A stretch of DNA of 64,000 bases. It comes from Methylotetracoccus oryzae. GTDB taxonomy: Bacteria > Pseudomonadota > Gammaproteobacteria > Methylococcales > Methylococcaceae. Below are positions 63,507 through 64,000 of the stretch, one piece after another (within the stretch, counting starts at the first letter, position 1; every line of letters starts with the position of its first letter). The stretch lies in contig NZ_SRSH01000008.1 of assembly GCF_006175985.1 (NCBI RefSeq), positions 150,893 to 214,892 on the forward strand. The letters are read 5' to 3'. The notes under the pieces were generated by a model. That model saw nothing but the letters and a program-made list of their open reading frames with translations. It was not told the origin of the DNA and searched no databases. Made by a program: the position numbers and the translations under genes.

Positions 63507-63983
63507 CGGGTCAGTGGCACGGTGAGTGGGGGTCGAAGGGCCGGGATTGTGGACTCGGCTCAACAAATGTTCAATGCCTCCAGCCAGCTCTGAAGCGTGC
63601 GTTGCTCGGCGTTCGACACGGTCGGAGAACATGATGCCGGCCATGCCACTTCGTCCAAAAGAACCACGGCGGCCGCTGAATGAATTCGGAACTATCGAGC
63701 GATAGTGGGTGTTTTGTGGGCTACCCCCTGGAAGCGCGGCGCGCCGGGGGCTCGGATCTCCTAACCCGCGACGAGGTGGCGCGCTAGCCCTGTCAAACGA
63801 GCCCCAAAGCCCGCTTGGGCCTCTGGTTCGTTTGCTCCGTACGGAACGCCTTGTGGCAGGCGTCGTGATGGTCCCTCGGTAGAGTCCAGCGACGTGGTGT
63901 AAATCGAGGGTCAGAGATGGGAGGCCATCGCGAACTCCGGTAAGGTTGAAAGTGCGAAAGACAACCTGAACGTGGAGACGACG
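63507..63983. other. Non-coding right-end region with inverted repeats
   Basis: No gene is visible in about 480 bases. It contains the perfect inverted repeat ACTATCG/CGATAGT at 63691-63706, a CCCCC/GGGGG stem at 63724-63750 around a GC-rich core, and an imperfect repeat with AAACGA and TCGTTT ends near 63796-63832. The last 110 bases could be the left end of an insertion sequence. Confidence 0.5.
63691..63706. repeat. Perfect short inverted repeat
   Basis: ACTATCG and CGATAGT are separated by two bases. It lies about 185 bases upstream of the SoxH-like gene start and could be a regulator site for that gene or lie at an insertion-sequence junction. Confidence 0.45.
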
Positions 63984-64000
63984 ATGGCCGACGACAGCAT
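63984..64000 (+). mobile_element. Possible start of an IS256-family transposase gene (truncated)
   Basis: An ATG at 63984 follows GGAG at 63974-63977 and encodes MADDS before the window ends. Some IS256-family transposases begin with MADDS or similar, and the leader near 63893-63910 (GACGTGGTGTAAATCGAGG) recalls sequences at the ends of such elements. Five residues are far too few for a firm call. Confidence 0.35.

Overview
The window is about 64 kb of GC-rich chromosome from a gammaproteobacterium. The evidence is gene order: smc-zipA-ligA, an mraZ-to-lpxC division and wall (dcw) cluster containing ftsL, ftsQ and ftsA, an rpoE-rseABC-mucD-lepA-lepB-rnc-era-recO-pdxJ block as in Pseudomonas-like genomes, and leuCD-asd-fimV. 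I cannot name the genus. A SoxYZ-like carrier and a SoxH-like hydrolase at the right end suggest a quinoprotein-using, possibly sulfur- or C1-metabolising lineage, but this is inference.

Layout. 1-6102: smc (5' truncated by the window), zipA, ligA. 6103-6758: a 650-base non-coding region ending in a strong promoter and a four-unit MraZ-box array. 6759-24232: mraZ, rsmH, ftsL, ftsI, murE, mraY, murD, ftsW, murG, murC, murB, ddl, ftsQ, ftsA, ftsZ, lpxC, all on the plus strand, mostly overlapping by a few bases, and closed by an intrinsic terminator. murF is absent from its usual slot between murE and mraY. 24326-29693, minus strand: surE, pcm, a DedA protein, an ADP-forming acyl-CoA synthetase/GNAT fusion (PatZ-like) and a DUF721/DciA gene. 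29933-31554: a ZIP metal importer and a GDT1-type cation transporter. 31632-33251: nadB (minus). 33501-43612: the envelope-stress sigma operon followed by lepA, lepB, a DUF4845 gene, rnc, era, recO and pdxJ. 43726-49654: an unrecognised membrane protein, dusA, folE, hemH, and the PBP1B gene mrcB. 49714-59222, minus strand: tag, htpG (with a convincing sigma-32 promoter), adk, leuC, leuD, asd, fimV. leuB is absent between leuD and asd. 59505-61655: glgX. 61702-63506, minus strand: the SoxYZ-like carrier and metallo-beta-lactamase pair. 63507-64000: non-coding sequence with palindromes, then the first codons of a gene that resembles an IS256-family transposase start.

Most of the window is conserved housekeeping: septum formation and peptidoglycan synthesis (dcw cluster, mrcB, zipA), outer-membrane stress sensing and protein quality control (rpoE to mucD, surA-independent), translation and RNA processing factors (lepA, rnc, era, dusA), and cofactor or amino-acid synthesis (nadB, pdxJ, folE, hemH, leuCD, asd). 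I found no rRNA, tRNA or CRISPR array, and I did not find a clearly new multi-gene system. The items most worth a second look are the missing murF and leuB, the retained catalytic-type histidine in the PatZ-like fusion, the regulatory array before mraZ, the possible leader RNA before it, and the orphaned quinoprotein-relay pair beside a possible insertion sequence.
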